Positions 23,630 to 32,835 of a stretch of 44,370 nt of DNA are shown here, piece by piece. The notes beneath the pieces are model-generated. The model was not told where the DNA came from. It was given only the letters and a program-made list of their open reading frames with translations, and ran no database searches. Each line of letters opens with the position of its first letter. Within the stretch, counting starts at the first letter, position 1. The DNA is taken from the IMG/VR virus record IMGVR_UViG_3300047550_004047, positions 1 through 44,370 of that record; one strand, written 5' to 3'. Position numbers and translations under genes: made by a program. Source of the stretch: a virus.

Positions 23630-26600
23630 ATGGCACAGAAAACCGATCTCAATGTAGGCCCATACTTTGATGATTTCTCCCAAAAAGACCAGGGTGCGAG
23701 AGATAAAAATTATTATAAAGTATTGTTTAAACCCGAGAGGCCAATACAAGCACGGGAGATTAATACACTTCAATCAATACTACAAGATCAAATTGAGTCT
23801 TTTGGTAGTCATATTTTCAAAGAAGGGTCTGTTGTAATTCCGGGTAATATTACATTCGATTCTCAATTCTTCGCCGTAAAGCTGAAGCCAACTCAATATA
23901 ATGTATATGTGACCTCATACTTGTCCGAGTTTGTTGGTAAAAAAATCACCGGTCAAGTATCTGGTGTAACCGCAGTAGTTCAACACTATGAACTACCCAG
24001 TTCTGAGATTGAATATCCAACTCTTTATGTGAAGTACATTGACTCCGATGTCAATTATGAAATTAATCCATTCCAGAATAATGAAGAATTATATGCAACC
24101 GAAGATGTTGTTTATAGCTCAACCACGATAACTTCTGGTACGCCTTTTTCGACCACAATAGATTCTAATGCGACATCAATTGGATCCGCCGCATCTATTG
24201 GAGAAGGTGTTTATTTCATTAGAGGCACTTTTGTCAGGGTTCCAAAACAAACAATCGTCCTGGACTACTATACAAACACTCCCTCATACAGAATTGGTTT
24301 AAGAGTAGATGAGCAAATAATCACGGCAAAAGATGATAAGACTCTGTACGATAATGCCAGAGGTTTTTCTAATTATGCTGCCCCCGGTGCAGATCGATTT
24401 AAAATCGCACTTGTACTGACAAAGAAACTTTTGACTGATACGAACGATACAGATTTTGTAGAGCTTCTGAAGGTTAAAGATGGTGCAATCAAAAAGATTG
24501 AAACAAAATCTAGTTATTCGATTCTCAAGGATTATATCGCTCAACGAACCTACGATGAATCCGGTGATTATGTTGTAGAGCCTTTTCAGTTCTCTCTTAA
24601 TAATTCATTGAATGATCGTCTTGGTAATGATGGACTATTCTTCTCTGATGAAAAAACTGAGCAAAGTAATACACCATCTGATGATTTAATGTGCATCAAA
24701 TTCTCTCCCGGTAAGGCATATGTGAGGGGTTATGACATTGAAAAGACTGGCGTTGAAATCATTGATGTAGAAAAACCCAGAACAACTCAATCCATCACAA
24801 ATTCAAATACCCCATTTGAGATGGGCAACCTTTTACGAGTTAATAATGTAAGTGGTATACCAAAGCAAAGAGAAGTCATTTATCTTCAAAGTAGAAGAAA
24901 AAATAGTACATCTGTTTCGGCAGGCTCCACGATAGGATCTGCCAGGGTTTATAATTTTAATGTAACCGATTCTGCATACACTGGAGCCTCGACTAATTGG
25001 GATCTTTATTTGTTTGATGTTCAGACCTATACGATTCTAACTCTAAATCAATCTGTCACATCCGCACAAGTTCCGACATCATCATTTATCAAAGGTAAAA
25101 ATACTGGTGCTAGTGGCTATGTTGTGTCTGCCGGATCTGACAATCAGCTTACATTGAGGCAGACTTCAGGGTCTTTTGCCGTTGGGGAGCCAGTTCTTAT
25201 TAATGGCTCTGACCTCTATAGCAGAACTGTCACTGCTGTCAATGCATATACAATTGATGATATAAAATCTGTATATCAACCGCAACCATCTGGTTTTACC
25301 ACATCTTTTGTTTCAGACACATTACTCGATAGAAATCTAAAAACGGGCACCCTGACAATAACTGCCGGAAGTGGTGGTATTAGTACTGCCACAGTATCAC
25401 TTCCAGAGACTCTAATTGGAATTAAAACGGATAATATCATTCGTTATCAAAGGGCTGGCTTATCGACGGAATCTTATAATAGAGTTGTGTCCATAAATTC
25501 AAACCTAACCTCAATGACTCTAGAGGCGGTTTCTAATGTTAGTAATATTTGCGACGGAACTCTTCCAACATCTCAATATACTGGGCCATATTCTGTTGGT
25601 ATTGCAAAACTGAAGAATGAGGAAAAAGGTTTCTTGTATGCACAGCTTCCAAATACCAACATCTCAGCCGTAAATTTAGACTCTTCCACGATTACATTTT
25701 CGGCACAATCTAATGTAAATCTGACGCCAACGTCAAATACTCTGACTGTCGATGCTGGAAGTTTTAATTTGGGCATTAATTCTACAACAGCCCGATTTAA
25801 TGCATTTGACGAAGAACGTTATTCGATTGCATATACAAACGGAACAATTGAGAACCTAACTTCTGATAAGGTTTCTATTAATCCGGGTGCAACTCAGATA
25901 ACCTTTTCTAATATCCCAAATACTCAAATTTCTGCAATTAATGCGACATTCATAAAATCCGGAATTCAGAGTAAAGTAAAGCAATACAATAGATCAAAAA
26001 TTATTAATGTAACTTTCTCCAAAAATTCCCAATCTGGCATTGGAATCAATACATCAATCAATGATGGCTTAACATATAATCAATTCTATGGATTGAGAGT
26101 TCAAGATGAAGAGATTTCTCTTAATTATCCTGATGTTGCCAAGGTGCTCGCCATCTATGAATCACTGAATACAAGTTCCCCGGAATTTGATAAAATAACG
26201 TTCAGTTCAATTGCAAATGTTGACACTAATGCAATCGTTGGTGAAAATATTGTAGGGAAGACGAGTAATGCAATCGCAAGAATTATCGGCAAACCATCCA
26301 CCAATACCTTGAGTATTGTTTATTTGAATACTGAAAGATTTAATAACGGCGAAAACGTATTATTTGATGAATCAAATATTCTAACAACAATATCAACAAT
26401 TGTTCCTGGGACTTATAAGAATATCACAAATAAGTTTACTCTAGATAAAGGCCAAAAAGAACAATATTATGATTATTCTAAAATTATAAGAAATTCTGGA
26501 GAGAGTGCTCCTTCTAGACAATTGCTTATCGTCTTCGATTATTATTCAGTACCATCTTCTGATACCGGAGATGTATTCACAGTTGGTAGTTATGATGAAT

Positions 26601-29600
26601 CGAGATTCTCATCAGACATTCCCGACATCGGTAAGAATAATGTGCGATCTAGTGATGTTTTGGATTTTAGACCACGAGTGCCCGTATTCACCGGAAGCTC
26701 TTCATCTCCATTTGACTTCATATCAAGAAGTTTTACGTCGGAACCCAAACTTATTATATCGCCCAATGAGAGTTCGATAATAGGATATGATTACTATCTC
26801 GGGCGTATTGATAAATTATATCTCGATCGGTATGGCAAGTTTACCGTATTGCAAGGATCTCCTTCAATAAATCCGAAGCCACCAACAAAACCCGATGATG
26901 TAATGGAACTCGCCACCATTACACTTCCTCCATATCTTCATAACCCAAAAGATGCCCAGGTATCCGTTGTTGATAATAGAAGATATACGATGCGAGATAT
27001 TGGCAAGATCGAGGATCGTGTTGAAAATCTTGAGAGAGTTACGTCTCTTTCTCTTCTTGAGCTTAACACTCAGACTCTGCAGATAAGAGATGCACAAGGA
27101 ATAAATCGTTTTAAAACGGGTTTCTTTGTTGATGATTTTAAAAATACGGATTTAATTAATACGCCATTATCGAGTGTTCAAATTGATAATGTGAAAAATG
27201 AGTTGCATAATCAAATAAGCACCAATAGTATAACACTCAAGCCAGTATCGGCGGCGGATATTACGGATGAGAATCTAGATCTATCTGCTAATTTTGAGCT
27301 TCTTGATAAAAACACTCAAAAGACCGGGGATGTTATCACCCTCAAGTATGATTCTGTTAATTGGATTGAACAGTCATTTGCAACAAAAGTTGAAAATGTT
27401 AATCCTTTCCATGTAATCTCATATAGTGGCATCATTAAATTAAACCCATCGAGTGATAGTTGGGTTAGAACTTTAAGATTGGATAATGTGAGCATTAATC
27501 AAACAAATTGGGTTTGGTTGAGAACCACTGGAACTTATAGTATTGTTGGGTCTGAAACTTCCACCACTACCGAAGATCGATTGATTTCCAGTGGATCCGA
27601 GCTTTATATGAGATCCAGGAATACCGGATTCATGGGTGCAAATCTTAAGCCTCTAACAAGAGTATATCAATTCTTAGATGGAAATAGTGGTGTTGATTTT
27701 ATCCCAAAATTAATTGAAATTGCGATTGATTCAACGCTCCAAACTTATGGTGCATCAACATCATTCCAAATCGGAGAGACAGTAAAGGGGACTTATAATG
27801 GAGCGTCTATCTCATTCAGAGTCGCTGCACCGAATCATAAATCTGGACCTTATAGTTCACCAACGGAAACTTATTCGATCAACCCCTATGTGCCATCAGA
27901 ATCAATACCAACTTCATATAGTGCATCATCGAAAGTCCTTAATGTTGATATAGATGCACTATGCACTGAGGCTCAAGGCTTATATTCTGGATATGTCCTA
28001 CCCGGAATGAAGTTGGTTGGCCAAACCAGTGGTGCAACGGCATATGTCAAAGATCTTAGACTTATTACAGATAATAATGGCTTTGTTTCCGGGACATTCT
28101 TCTTGAGGGAACCAAATACAACTCCACCTCCTTCAGTGAGAATTGCGACAGGATCTAAGGTATATAAATTAACATCCAGTTCTTCAAATGAATCTCCATT
28201 GAGTGGTAGCACTCTCATCTCATCTGCAGAGACGATTTATAAGGCTGAAGGTACTTGGGAGCAACGCCAGAGAATCAATACAACATCCACATCAATATAT
28301 TACGAAGATCCTCTGGCACAATCGTTTACTGTTGGCGGAACAACCGAAACTTCAAATGGCAATAAACCCAATGAAGATGTCAATGGTGCATATCTAACGG
28401 CGGTCGATTTATTCTTTGCGAATAAGGATCCTAATAATGCTCCCCTTACCGTAGAAATTAGAACGGTTGAACTAGGAACGCCAACAAGAACCATTGTTGG
28501 TAGACCGGTTACTCTAAAACCGTCCGATATCAATACATCATCTAATGCATCAGTTGCAACCAAAGTGACATTCGATTATCCAATCTATTTGTCTCCGGGT
28601 CTTGAGTATGCACTCGTACTTCTTGCACCACAGACAGACAAGTATGAGGTGTGGATAGCCGAAATGGGTCAAAAGACCATAGAAACCGCAAATCTTCCGG
28701 ACTCTCAATCGGTTAGATATAGCAGGCAGTTTGCAATAGGCAGCCTCTTCAAGTCTCAAAATGGTTCTATTTGGACCGCAAATCAATATCAAGATCTTAA
28801 GTTTAAGCTGTATAAGGCTAATTTTACATCAAAGATCGGTAGTGTATTCTTTAACAATCCAACACTAAATGAGAGTAATGGATATGTACCAAAACTCCCA
28901 AGTAATCCTGTCACAATATTACCTAGAAAATACAATCTTGGTATAACCACAATTTATGATTCCGGTTTAATTGGTATTCTCACGACAGGAAGAAAGGTTG
29001 CCTCACAAGCCGGATCATATTCCGGTAGTTATGGTTATATTGTGGGTACTGGCAGTTCTGTGTCCACTGTTGGTCTAACAACTGGTGGATCCAATTATTC
29101 CACGGGTGCCGTTCAGACTTATAATATTACAGGAAATGGTTCTGGTCTAAGATTGAACATCAATTCTGTATCTAATGGAGTAATCACCGGAATTGGAGTT
29201 TCGAGTCTTTATACGGGTAATGGTTATGCTGTTGGTGATATTGTTGGCATTGTTACATCTAGTGTTTCACCACCCTCTGGAAAAGATGCCAGAGTAACAA
29301 TCACGGCAATTACTGGCTGCGATACTCTTTATCTTTCCAATGTTCAAGGTGATTCTTTCAACAGCGTCGGAGTCTCGACTCTTGTTTATTATAATGATTC
29401 CGGGACTCCAATTTCTCTTGCAAGCACATCCGTAACGTCAAGATCGACCGAAGTTGGCGGTTTCTATTCCGGGAATTACATGAAGGTAAATCATTATAAT
29501 CATGGAATGTATTCCGGATCAAATAAAATTAATCTTTCGGGATTAGAGTCCGATGTGCCACCAACAACTCTTACGGCACCACTTTCTTCTACCGATACGA

Positions 29601-30817
29601 CCATAAGCATTGCATCCACGAGTAACTTTGGAACTTTTGAAAATCTGTCGGTTGTCAATTCAAATACTGCAGGATATATAAAAATCGATGATGAGATCAT
29701 TAAATATGAATCTGTTGTTAGTGGACAACTGCAAACAATTACACGAGGAATAGATTCAACGATTCCAACAAGTCACGACCTCAATTCAATTGTTTACAAA
29801 TATGAACTGGGTGGGGTTTCACTAAGAAGAATTAACTCCAATTATACGATCAGTGGAGTTGGTATTGATATCGATGGATACTATCTCCAATTTGATAGGA
29901 CATCAAATGGTTATGATAGAAGTGTCGATAATAATCCATCTGGCACTCCACAACTCTCTTTCAATTCGGAACAAATCTCTGGTGGTAGTAACATAAGAGC
30001 AACCGAAAATATTCAGTATAATTCTATTGAACCGCATCTAGCGATGTTGACTCCAGGTGCATCAACTTCGGCCGTGGGTCAAATCAGAACTATCAGTGGT
30101 ACAAGCGTTAGTGGATCCGAAATTTCTTTTGCGGATCTTGGTTATGAAACCATTGAACTAACTAATGAAAATCAATTGAATTCAACGAGAATCATTTGCT
30201 CAAACATCAATGAGCAGACATATCTAACTGCACTCCCTAGAAAGAAATCATTCACCTTAAAGGTTGATCTGAATACAGAGGATACAAATCTTTCTCCGAT
30301 GATTTTCTGGAAGGATTCATCGATTACACTCAAGAGTAATAGATTAAATGCCCCTATATCAGACTATGCGACTGATGGTAGAGTAAACAGCATTCTAAAT
30401 GACCCACATGCGGCGATCTATGTTTCCAATACTGTTCGCCTCGCACAGCCGGCAACGGCTCTAAAGGTTATAATATCGGCATACAGACATACCTCGGCAG
30501 ATTTCAGAGTTCTTTACAGTCTAATAAGACCAGACTCTAGTGAAATTGATCAGGTATTTGAACTGTTCCCAGGTTATAATAATCTTACCATTGATTCCAA
30601 TCAAGATGGTTATTATGATATCATAGATACATCTAAAAATGATGGATTACCCGATACATTTGTTCCACCAAGTCTAAATAATCAATTCTTAGAATATGAA
30701 TTTAGTGCGAATAATTTGGGCTCATTCACCGGTTATACGATTAAAATCGTGATGTCCGGAACCAACCAGGCTCATGCACCAAGATTCAAGGATCTGAGAA
30801 GCATCGCTCTAGCATGA
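23630..30817 (+). CDS. Giant virion structural protein, DUF4815-like N-terminus (2395 aa)
   Basis: The N-terminus (NVGPYFDDFSQKDQGARDKN, 'YKVLFKPERPIQAREINTLQ', 'HIFKEGSVVIPG') matches the DUF4815 type of phage structural proteins. Near residues 1120-1160 a heptad-like segment (RDIGKIEDRVENLERVTSLS) may trimerise. Toward residue 1570-1690 is a conserved 'VDLFFANKDP' to 'YALVLLAPQTDKYEVWIAEM' domain seen in other cyanophage tail proteins. Later parts carry the modules 'TTGGSNYS...GNGSG' and 'IKIDDEIIKYESV...ITRGI'. It occupies the place of T4 gp9-gp11, so it probably forms the outer baseplate or fibre base. Its stop overlaps the next ATG (ATGA). Confidence 0.75.
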   Translation: MAQKTDLNVGPYFDDFSQKDQGARDKNYYKVLFKPERPIQAREINTLQSILQDQIESFGSHIFKEGSVVIPGNITFDSQFFAVKLKPTQYNVYVTSYLSEFVGKKITGQVSGVTAVVQHYELPSSEIEYPTLYVKYIDSDVNYEINPFQNNEELYATEDVVYSSTTITSGTPFSTTIDSNATSIGSAASIGEGVYFIRGTFVRVPKQTIVLDYYTNTPSYRIGLRVDEQIITAKDDKTLYDNARGFSNYAAPGADRFKIALVLTKKLLTDTNDTDFVELLKVKDGAIKKIETKSSYSILKDYIAQRTYDESGDYVVEPFQFSLNNSLNDRLGNDGLFFSDEKTEQSNTPSDDLMCIKFSPGKAYVRGYDIEKTGVEIIDVEKPRTTQSITNSNTPFEMGNLLRVNNVSGIPKQREVIYLQSRRKNSTSVSAGSTIGSARVYNFNVTDSAYTGASTNWDLYLFDVQTYTILTLNQSVTSAQVPTSSFIKGKNTGASGYVVSAGSDNQLTLRQTSGSFAVGEPVLINGSDLYSRTVTAVNAYTIDDIKSVYQPQPSGFTTSFVSDTLLDRNLKTGTLTITAGSGGISTATVSLPETLIGIKTDNIIRYQRAGLSTESYNRVVSINSNLTSMTLEAVSNVSNICDGTLPTSQYTGPYSVGIAKLKNEEKGFLYAQLPNTNISAVNLDSSTITFSAQSNVNLTPTSNTLTVDAGSFNLGINSTTARFNAFDEERYSIAYTNGTIENLTSDKVSINPGATQITFSNIPNTQISAINATFIKSGIQSKVKQYNRSKIINVTFSKNSQSGIGINTSINDGLTYNQFYGLRVQDEEISLNYPDVAKVLAIYESLNTSSPEFDKITFSSIANVDTNAIVGENIVGKTSNAIARIIGKPSTNTLSIVYLNTERFNNGENVLFDESNILTTISTIVPGTYKNITNKFTLDKGQKEQYYDYSKIIRNSGESAPSRQLLIVFDYYSVPSSDTGDVFTVGSYDESRFSSDIPDIGKNNVRSSDVLDFRPRVPVFTGSSSSPFDFISRSFTSEPKLIISPNESSIIGYDYYLGRIDKLYLDRYGKFTVLQGSPSINPKPPTKPDDVMELATITLPPYLHNPKDAQVSVVDNRRYTMRDIGKIEDRVENLERVTSLSLLELNTQTLQIRDAQGINRFKTGFFVDDFKNTDLINTPLSSVQIDNVKNELHNQISTNSITLKPVSAADITDENLDLSANFELLDKNTQKTGDVITLKYDSVNWIEQSFATKVENVNPFHVISYSGIIKLNPSSDSWVRTLRLDNVSINQTNWVWLRTTGTYSIVGSETSTTTEDRLISSGSELYMRSRNTGFMGANLKPLTRVYQFLDGNSGVDFIPKLIEIAIDSTLQTYGASTSFQIGETVKGTYNGASISFRVAAPNHKSGPYSSPTETYSINPYVPSESIPTSYSASSKVLNVDIDALCTEAQGLYSGYVLPGMKLVGQTSGATAYVKDLRLITDNNGFVSGTFFLREPNTTPPPSVRIATGSKVYKLTSSSSNESPLSGSTLISSAETIYKAEGTWEQRQRINTTSTSIYYEDPLAQSFTVGGTTETSNGNKPNEDVNGAYLTAVDLFFANKDPNNAPLTVEIRTVELGTPTRTIVGRPVTLKPSDINTSSNASVATKVTFDYPIYLSPGLEYALVLLAPQTDKYEVWIAEMGQKTIETANLPDSQSVRYSRQFAIGSLFKSQNGSIWTANQYQDLKFKLYKANFTSKIGSVFFNNPTLNESNGYVPKLPSNPVTILPRKYNLGITTIYDSGLIGILTTGRKVASQAGSYSGSYGYIVGTGSSVSTVGLTTGGSNYSTGAVQTYNITGNGSGLRLNINSVSNGVITGIGVSSLYTGNGYAVGDIVGIVTSSVSPPSGKDARVTITAITGCDTLYLSNVQGDSFNSVGVSTLVYYNDSGTPISLASTSVTSRSTEVGGFYSGNYMKVNHYNHGMYSGSNKINLSGLESDVPPTTLTAPLSSTDTTISIASTSNFGTFENLSVVNSNTAGYIKIDDEIIKYESVVSGQLQTITRGIDSTIPTSHDLNSIVYKYELGGVSLRRINSNYTISGVGIDIDGYYLQFDRTSNGYDRSVDNNPSGTPQLSFNSEQISGGSNIRATENIQYNSIEPHLAMLTPGASTSAVGQIRTISGTSVSGSEISFADLGYETIELTNENQLNSTRIICSNINEQTYLTALPRKKSFTLKVDLNTEDTNLSPMIFWKDSSITLKSNRLNAPISDYATDGRVNSILNDPHAAIYVSNTVRLAQPATALKVIISAYRHTSADFRVLYSLIRPDSSEIDQVFELFPGYNNLTIDSNQDGYYDIIDTSKNDGLPDTFVPPSLNNQFLEYEFSANNLGSFTGYTIKIVMSGTNQAHAPRFKDLRSIALA

Positions 30818-31020
30818 CAATGATACCGGTAAAAGGGCATCCAAATCTTTATAGAGATGAAAATACGGGTGCCATTATAAATTGCGATCACACTGAATAC
30901 AATCAATATATGATCAGCGTAAATAATCGAAAAAATCAACAACAGCAGATAGAAAATCTGAAAAAAGATGTTGATGAAATCAAACAATTACTAAAGGAAT
31001 TATTAAATGGATCCAAATAA
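30814..31020 (+). CDS. Small coiled-coil protein
   Basis: A 68-aa protein: MTMIPVKGHPNLYRDENTGA, then a helical, Gln/Lys-rich end 'QQQQIENLKKDVDEIKQLLK'. The start overlaps the preceding stop (ATGA at 30814-30817); an in-frame ATG at 30820 is an alternative. The pattern 'V-x-G-H-x-x-L-x-R-D-x-x-T-G-A-I-I-N' occurs in similar small proteins of T4-like cyanophages between baseplate and neck genes. Function unknown; likely a minor virion or assembly protein. Confidence 0.65.
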   Translation: MTMIPVKGHPNLYRDENTGAIINCDHTEYNQYMISVNNRKNQQQQIENLKKDVDEIKQLLKELLNGSK

Positions 31021-31183
31021 AATTGAATTGAAGAGTATTGATAAACTATTTGAATATGAAAAACATTCGAGATTAATTGATGAAATGGATGTAGATCAGC
31101 TTAGAAATTTTGCAAAATTATATTGTAAGATGTATCTGATACAACAAGAAGTGATTTCCTCACTCGGGATGATCAAAGCATAA
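31007..31183 (+). CDS. Small helical hypothetical protein (58 aa)
   Basis: ATG at 31007 overlaps the end of the preceding gene by 14 nt. The protein (MDPNKIELKSIDKLFEYEKH...) is predicted all-helical ('IDEMDVDQLRNFAKLYCKMY'). No family recognised beyond its common occurrence at this place in cyanophage genomes (from memory). Its stop codon lies within the late-promoter motif CATAAATAC. Confidence 0.6.
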   Translation: MDPNKIELKSIDKLFEYEKHSRLIDEMDVDQLRNFAKLYCKMYLIQQEVISSLGMIKA

Positions 31184-31187
31184 ATAC
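31179..31187 (+). promoter_or_regulatory. T4-type late promoter
   Basis: CATAAATAC at 31179-31187 closely matches TATAAATA and stands 22 nt upstream of the ATG at 31209, with a Shine-Dalgarno-like AGGTGGTG between. It likely starts the neck/packaging operon. Confidence 0.6.
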
Positions 31188-31208
31188 ACTTTAGGTGGTG
31201 TAACAAAA

Positions 31209-31553
31209 ATGTCTGCAGTATATGTAAATAATTTAACCGTCAATTCTGGGGCGGATTTTTTACAATCATTTCAACTCGCCTCTGGCGATTCTGATGCACC
31301 ACTAAATCTCACTGGATATACTGCCTATGCCCAAATGCGTAAACATGCCGGAAGTTTAAATCCGGTCACCTTTACAACAGAAATATCATCACCAAGAACT
31401 TTGGGTAAAATTGTATTATCTCTTACATCTGAGCAAACATCTCAAATAAAGCCAGGTCGTTACATTTATGATATTGTAATAGACAATCTTGGACTTAGAA
31501 CCAGAGTTGTAGAGGGAATGGTACTCGTAAGAGAAGGGGTAACTCAAATATGA
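31209..31553 (+). CDS. Small virion structural protein, beta-sandwich-like
   Basis: A 114-aa protein, MSAVYVNNLTVNSGADFLQS, then 'LNLTGYTAYAQMRKHAGS', 'KIVLSLTSEQTSQIKPGRYI' and 'YDIVI...VVEGMVLVREGVTQ'. The pattern of alternating strands with 'LTGYTAYAQMRK' and 'PGRYIYDIVI' is common in phage baseplate or fibre proteins with a BppU-like N-terminal domain. Probably a minor tail or fibre-attachment protein. Its stop overlaps the start of the next gene (ATGA). Confidence 0.6.
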   Translation: MSAVYVNNLTVNSGADFLQSFQLASGDSDAPLNLTGYTAYAQMRKHAGSLNPVTFTTEISSPRTLGKIVLSLTSEQTSQIKPGRYIYDIVIDNLGLRTRVVEGMVLVREGVTQI

Positions 31554-31987
31554 GTGATATAATTGCAAGGGTTGGACAACAGAATACAATTAAACTTATA
31601 TCAAGTATTTCCGGAGGTAATGCATATAATGTTATCGGAGGAATTGCCTCTGTATCACAACTGAATGTAAGTGGAGTTTCAACCTTTGTTGGAGTCGCAA
31701 CATTTAGAAATGATGTTTATATTGATGGCAATCTGAGACTTCTTGGAGATTTATATTTCGATGAGTTCTCTTCAAGGAACGGTAATGTAACCGGAATTTT
31801 AACCATCGGCCAATCACTTTATTATCCTCAAGGTAATCCTTATGGTATTGCATATTTTGATAATAATGACCAGCTGGTTTCCACGGCATCTACATTATCT
31901 GCAATAAATACCACAAATTATGTTTTAACTACTAATAGTTCGGGAATACCTTCCTGGTCGAATACAATAGATGGAGGAGAATACTAA
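31550..31987 (+). CDS. Small virion structural protein, beta-helix-like
   Basis: A 145-aa protein with short repeating strands 'VSQLNVSGVSTFVGVATFRN', 'DVYIDGNLRLLGDLYF', 'RNGNVTGILTIGQSLY'. This resembles trimeric beta-helix fibre segments of cyanophage structural proteins. It ends with 'VLTTNSSGIPSWSNTID', a motif frequently seen before a C-terminal fibre domain. Translationally coupled to the gene before (ATGA) and followed by gp13 after 2 nt. Fibre role is inferred. Confidence 0.6.
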   Translation: MSDIIARVGQQNTIKLISSISGGNAYNVIGGIASVSQLNVSGVSTFVGVATFRNDVYIDGNLRLLGDLYFDEFSSRNGNVTGILTIGQSLYYPQGNPYGIAYFDNNDQLVSTASTLSAINTTNYVLTTNSSGIPSWSNTIDGGEY

Positions 31988-31989
31988 TC

Positions 31990-32832
31990 ATGGCAAAACC
32001 GTCTAGTCGCCAGGAACTCATTGATTATTGTCTGCGTAAACTTGGAGCACCAATTTTAGAAGTCAATTTGGCTGATGAGCAGATTGATGATCTTGTTGAT
32101 GATGCACTACAGTTCTTTTATGAAAGACACTTTGATGGCGTCGAAAGAATGTATCTCAAATATAAGATCACAGAAGATGATATAAATCGCGGTAAGGCTA
32201 AAGGTTCCGATGGCGTTGGTATAGTCACGACAACAGGAACTTCTAATATTTCTGGAGTCGGAACAGTTAATTTTAATTTTTATGAGACCTCGAACTTTAT
32301 TCAGGTCCCAGATTCTATCGTTGGTATAGAAAAAGTATTCAAATTTGATACTAGCTCCATATCCGCAGGTATGTGGAGCATCAAATATCAGTTGTTCTTG
32401 AATGATTTATATTACTTTAATTCGGTTGAACTGTTGCAATATGCAATGGTTAAAACATATCTAGAAGATATCGATTTTCTTCTTTCGACCGATAAACAAA
32501 TTAGATTTAATAAAAGACAGAATAGATTATATCTTGATATTGATTGGAATGCAAAATCAAAGGATACCTATATTGTAATTGATTGTTATAGAATTCTTAA
32601 TCCAAATGATTTCACAAAGGTATATAATGATAGCTTCTTGAAGAAATATCTAACGGCTATCATGAAAAAACAGTGGGGTTGGAATCTCATCAAGATGCGT
32701 GGCATTAAACTCCCAGGTGGAGTAGAACTTAATGGGGAAACAATTTATAATGATGGTGTCAGAGAAATTGAAGAGTTGCTCCAGAAGATGAGTACGGAAT
32801 ACGAACTACCTCCATACGATTTTATTGGATAA
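31990..32832 (+). CDS. gp13: Neck protein gp13
   Basis: A 280-aa protein matching T4 gp13 (309 aa), which with gp14 forms the neck that seals the packaged head and receives the tail. Family features are 'SRQELIDYCLRKLGAPILEV-NLADEQIDDLVDDALQFFYE' near the N-terminus, 'FQVPDSIVGIEKVF'-like sequence and the C-terminal 'LTAIMKKQWGWNLIKMRGIK-LPGGVELNGETIYNDG'. All are well preserved. Confidence 0.92.
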   Translation: MAKPSSRQELIDYCLRKLGAPILEVNLADEQIDDLVDDALQFFYERHFDGVERMYLKYKITEDDINRGKAKGSDGVGIVTTTGTSNISGVGTVNFNFYETSNFIQVPDSIVGIEKVFKFDTSSISAGMWSIKYQLFLNDLYYFNSVELLQYAMVKTYLEDIDFLLSTDKQIRFNKRQNRLYLDIDWNAKSKDTYIVIDCYRILNPNDFTKVYNDSFLKKYLTAIMKKQWGWNLIKMRGIKLPGGVELNGETIYNDGVREIEELLQKMSTEYELPPYDFIG

Positions 32833-32835
32833 AAA